NCBI RefSeq assembly: GCF_000344155.1
Contig: NZ_BAOQ01000036.1
Location: forward strand, 1-64,000
Reading direction: 5' to 3'
Source: Gordonia paraffinivorans NBRC 108238
GTDB lineage: Bacteria > Actinomycetota > Actinomycetes > Mycobacteriales > Mycobacteriaceae
Length of the DNA: 64,000 bases
Shown here: positions 62,454 to 64,000 of the stretch, in pieces
How the letters are laid out: the number at the start of each line of letters is the position of its first letter
How positions within the stretch are numbered: the stretch's first letter is position 1
Translations under genes and position numbers: made by a program
Notes under the pieces: model-generated
The model's database searches: none
What the model saw: the letters and a program-made list of their open reading frames with translations, nothing else
Told to the model about the DNA's origin: nothing

Positions 62454-62870
62454 TCAGTCGGTTTCGATCTTGACCTCGGTGCCCTCGTCCTTCGCCTCGG
62501 CCACGGGCACGGTCACGGTCAGGATGCCGTCGCGGTAGCCGGCCTTGACCTCGTTCTCGACGAATCCCTGCGGCAGGGTCACCGACCGGGTGAACTCGCC
62601 GTAGGAGAACTCGGAGTAGCCCTCGCGGCTCTCACGCTGCTCACGCTTGGCGTTGATGGTCAGCGTGCCGTTGCGGATGGTCACGTTGACGTCCTTGTCC
62701 GGGTCGATGCCGGGAAGTTCGGCGCGCACGACATATTTGCCGTCCTCGACCTGCTCCTCGACCTTGATCAGATGCCCGTTCGAGCGGAGCAGATCCGCCG
62801 CGGGAAAGCTGTTGAAGAACTCAGCGATGTTGGGGAACAGCGAACGAGTCGCCAACTGCGTTGTGGCCAT
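62454..62870 (-). CDS. Hsp20/alpha-crystallin small heat-shock protein
   Basis: 138 residues from ATG 62870, with GGGAGG upstream. The N-terminal arm FPNIAEFFNSFPAADLL precedes the alpha-crystallin domain VRAELPGIDPDKDVNVTIRN, and the domain ends with DGILTVTVPVAEA. Small heat-shock proteins hold unfolded clients without ATP. The neighbour to the right is a PfkB kinase. In M. tuberculosis hspX and pfkB are near neighbours in the DosR dormancy regulon, so hypoxic control is possible. A DosR-box-like site lies 77 bases upstream. Confidence 0.92.
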   Translation of the reverse strand: MATTQLATRSLFPNIAEFFNSFPAADLLRSNGHLIKVEEQVEDGKYVVRAELPGIDPDKDVNVTIRNGTLTINAKREQRESREGYSEFSYGEFTRSVTLPQGFVENEVKAGYRDGILTVTVPVAEAKDEGTEVKIETD

Positions 62871-62946
62871 GATCCAACCTCCCTTGTCGTCTGAAATCAG
62901 CCATCTACCTCTGGTTCTACGCAGCTCGTGACGAGTTTCGAGGGTC

Positions 62947-62966
62947 TTAGGACTCAAGGTCCCGAG
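62947..62966. promoter_or_regulatory. Candidate DosR or HspR site upstream of hsp20
   Basis: TTAGGACTCAAGGTCCCGAG matches 13 of 20 positions of the DosR box, with the right half (GGTCCCGA) good and the left half weak. It also contains ACTCAAG (62952-62958), the half site of the HspR/HAIR element; the second half is absent. Either protein could bind; the evidence is weak. The rest of the 323-base gap contains no supported gene. Confidence 0.3.
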
Positions 62967-63084
62967 CCCGTCGCCCCTACCAACGCGCAGGTGAGACGGT
63001 GTATTCCTGGAAGCCTGCCCTGTTGATGTCCCCACGCTCGGTGAACACCCCTGTGCGACAGACGCTTCCGCACGACGAAGCCGC

Positions 63085-63122
63085 CCGCCCGGGACGGACT
63101 CGGCCCCGGACGGCCCGGGCGG
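63085..63122 (-). terminator. GC hairpin downstream of the PfkB gene
   Basis: CCGCCCGGG (63085-63093) pairs perfectly with CCCGGGCGG (63114-63122), and inner G/C-rich bases can lengthen the stem. It lies about 70 bases past the PfkB stop on the strand of that gene. Confidence 0.45.
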
Positions 63123-63193
63123 ATGATCATCACCGTCGAGTACGAACGCCCGCGGGACGGCTCCGCCGAGGCCACGTGCGCGATCTCGGGCCG

Positions 63194-64000
63194 TCAGTCC
63201 GAGAGTGACTGTGACGCTTCCCGATACAAGCGGTCGACGTCCTCGGGGCGGGGCGGCTCGGTACCCGGCGTCAGCATCGCCGCGGCACCGGCGGCATTGC
63301 CGTAGCGCACCGCGTCGACGATCGACCAGCCGCGCGCCAGCGCGACGACGGTCGCCGCCACCATGCTGTCGCCGGAGCCGACACCGGTGCCGGCGACATC
63401 CACCGGAACACCTGGGACGTCATGATCCTCGTCGGCGGTGACGACCAACGCGCCGTCGGCACCGAGCGAGACGATGACCACCTGACCGATGTTGCGTCGG
63501 ATCAGCTCTCGGGCCGCCGCGACCTGCGACGGGCGGTCGGGGAGCGGTTCGTCGACGAACTCACGCAACTCCCGGACGCTCGGCTTGATCAGGTAGGCGC
63601 CGGTCACCCAGTGCAGGGCAGCGCCACTGGTGTCCACGACGAGCCGGCAGCGGCGGTCCCGGGCGATCCTCGAGACGGCGCCGAAGAATCCCGGCGAGCA
63701 GCCGGGCGGCAGGCTCCCGCTGACCACCAGGTCCGACGCGGACGTCGCCGCGGCGTCGACGGCCCGGAGCGCACGCAACTCGTCGTCGGCGTGCAGTTGC
63801 GGCCCGGGCATCACGAACCGGTAGCACTCGCCGCTCGCTTCCTCGACGACATTGAACGATTCCCTCGTCGGCTCGTCGACCCGGACGACGCGGAAGTCGA
63901 CCCCGTCGGTTGCCAGAAGTGACTCGATGTGTCGCCCGGTATGTCCACCACTGACGATGACCGCCGTCGACGACGCCCCCAGCCGCGCGGCGGTCCGCGC
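63194..64000 (-). CDS. pfkB: PfkB family sugar kinase (5' end beyond window)
   Basis: 268 codons are present, and the gene enters from the right edge without its start. Ribokinase/PfkB fold: TRESFNVVEEASGECYRFVM in the lid region, VVSGSLPPG, then LIKPSVRELREFV, VSLGADGALVV and the C-terminal catalytic block AGTGVGSGDSMVAA, where GxGD carries the base. The sequence closely follows M. tuberculosis PfkB (Rv2029c), the minor phosphofructokinase of the DosR regulon. It is cotranscription-independent of hsp20 (323-base gap), but on the same strand. Confidence 0.88.
   Translation of the reverse strand, partial: ARTAARLGASSTAVIVSGGHTGRHIESLLATDGVDFRVVRVDEPTRESFNVVEEASGECYRFVMPGPQLHADDELRALRAVDAAATSASDLVVSGSLPPGCSPGFFGAVSRIARDRRCRLVVDTSGAALHWVTGAYLIKPSVRELREFVDEPLPDRPSQVAAARELIRRNIGQVVIVSLGADGALVVTADEDHDVPGVPVDVAGTGVGSGDSMVAATVVALARGWSIVDAVRYGNAAGAAAMLTPGTEPPRPEDVDRLYREASQSLSD

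Noticed and set aside
63123..63305. Short plus-strand frame starting MIITVEYERP
   Set aside because: It begins plausibly but runs into the 3' end of the PfkB gene without a conserved end; probably chance.
1..64000. CRISPR arrays, tRNA or rRNA genes, insertion sequences with transposases
   Set aside because: I saw no regularly spaced repeats, no cloverleaf with a conserved T-arm and no transposase motifs. Short or divergent RNA genes could be missed by eye.

Overview
The window is high-GC actinobacterial chromosome from a mycolic-acid-type genus, most likely Gordonia or a close relative such as Rhodococcus. Evidence: a DUF3558 lipoprotein, a PknK-type kinase, a FadR-type regulator near a FadD5-like acyl-CoA ligase, an EthA-like monooxygenase, a DUF222/HNH (13E12-type) gene with a LexA box, an F420-dependent LLM oxidoreductase, and a CYP153-type alkane hydroxylase operon. 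Coding is dense on both strands, with many GTG/TTG starts and GTGA or ATGA stop-start overlaps. I saw no rRNA, tRNA, CRISPR array or phage module.

Layout. 1-7300 is the most accessory and eroded part: the N-terminus of a DUF3427-type helicase running off the left edge, a methyltransferase, a small helical protein overlapping a DUF3558 lipoprotein, a divergent VWA / NrtR-like pair sharing an operator-like region, a secreted M23 peptidase, and three broken genes. 7283-14471 holds an SDR, an NTF2-like protein, a TetR regulator and a complete branched-chain amino-acid-type ABC importer whose two permeases and first ATPase are fused in one polypeptide. 14482-15331 is a mosaic of four gene fragments, including an inverted carotenoid oxygenase. 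15321-18456 carries a FadR-type regulator, an M15 peptidase and FadD5.

18600-36447 is mostly housekeeping and accessory metabolism: a short DUF222 3'-end relic, glutathione peroxidase, a molybdopterin oxidoreductase coupled to a flavin reductase, an F420 enzyme, a GGDEF/EAL protein, a sugar transporter, nitronate monooxygenase, a disrupted pknK, a MarR/doxX pair with two operators, paired SMR exporters and a CoA transferase. 36581-54411 contains redox enzymes (two zinc alcohol dehydrogenases, an EthA-like Baeyer-Villiger enzyme), two YihY membrane proteins, an antiporter, an acyltransferase, SelO, a cysteine-repeat protein and an N-terminally truncated lipase.

54618-58377 is a probable recombination scar: a DUF222/HNH gene under a LexA-type box abuts a second ABC importer that has lost its binding protein and most of its permease. 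58567-62367 is a ferredoxin / CYP153 / ferredoxin-reductase operon under a divergent TetR regulator with two matched operators. The window ends with an Hsp20 gene and a PfkB kinase, a pairing that recalls the mycobacterial dormancy (DosR) regulon.

The likeliest jobs of the intact blocks are alkane or fatty-acid uptake and oxidation (CYP153, FadD5, thioesterase, alcohol dehydrogenases, CoA transferase), redox and drug stress (MarR/DoxX, SMR, glutathione peroxidase, SelO), and envelope maintenance (M23, M15, DUF3558). At least ten loci are broken, truncated or mosaic, and several cluster near the DUF222 copies.
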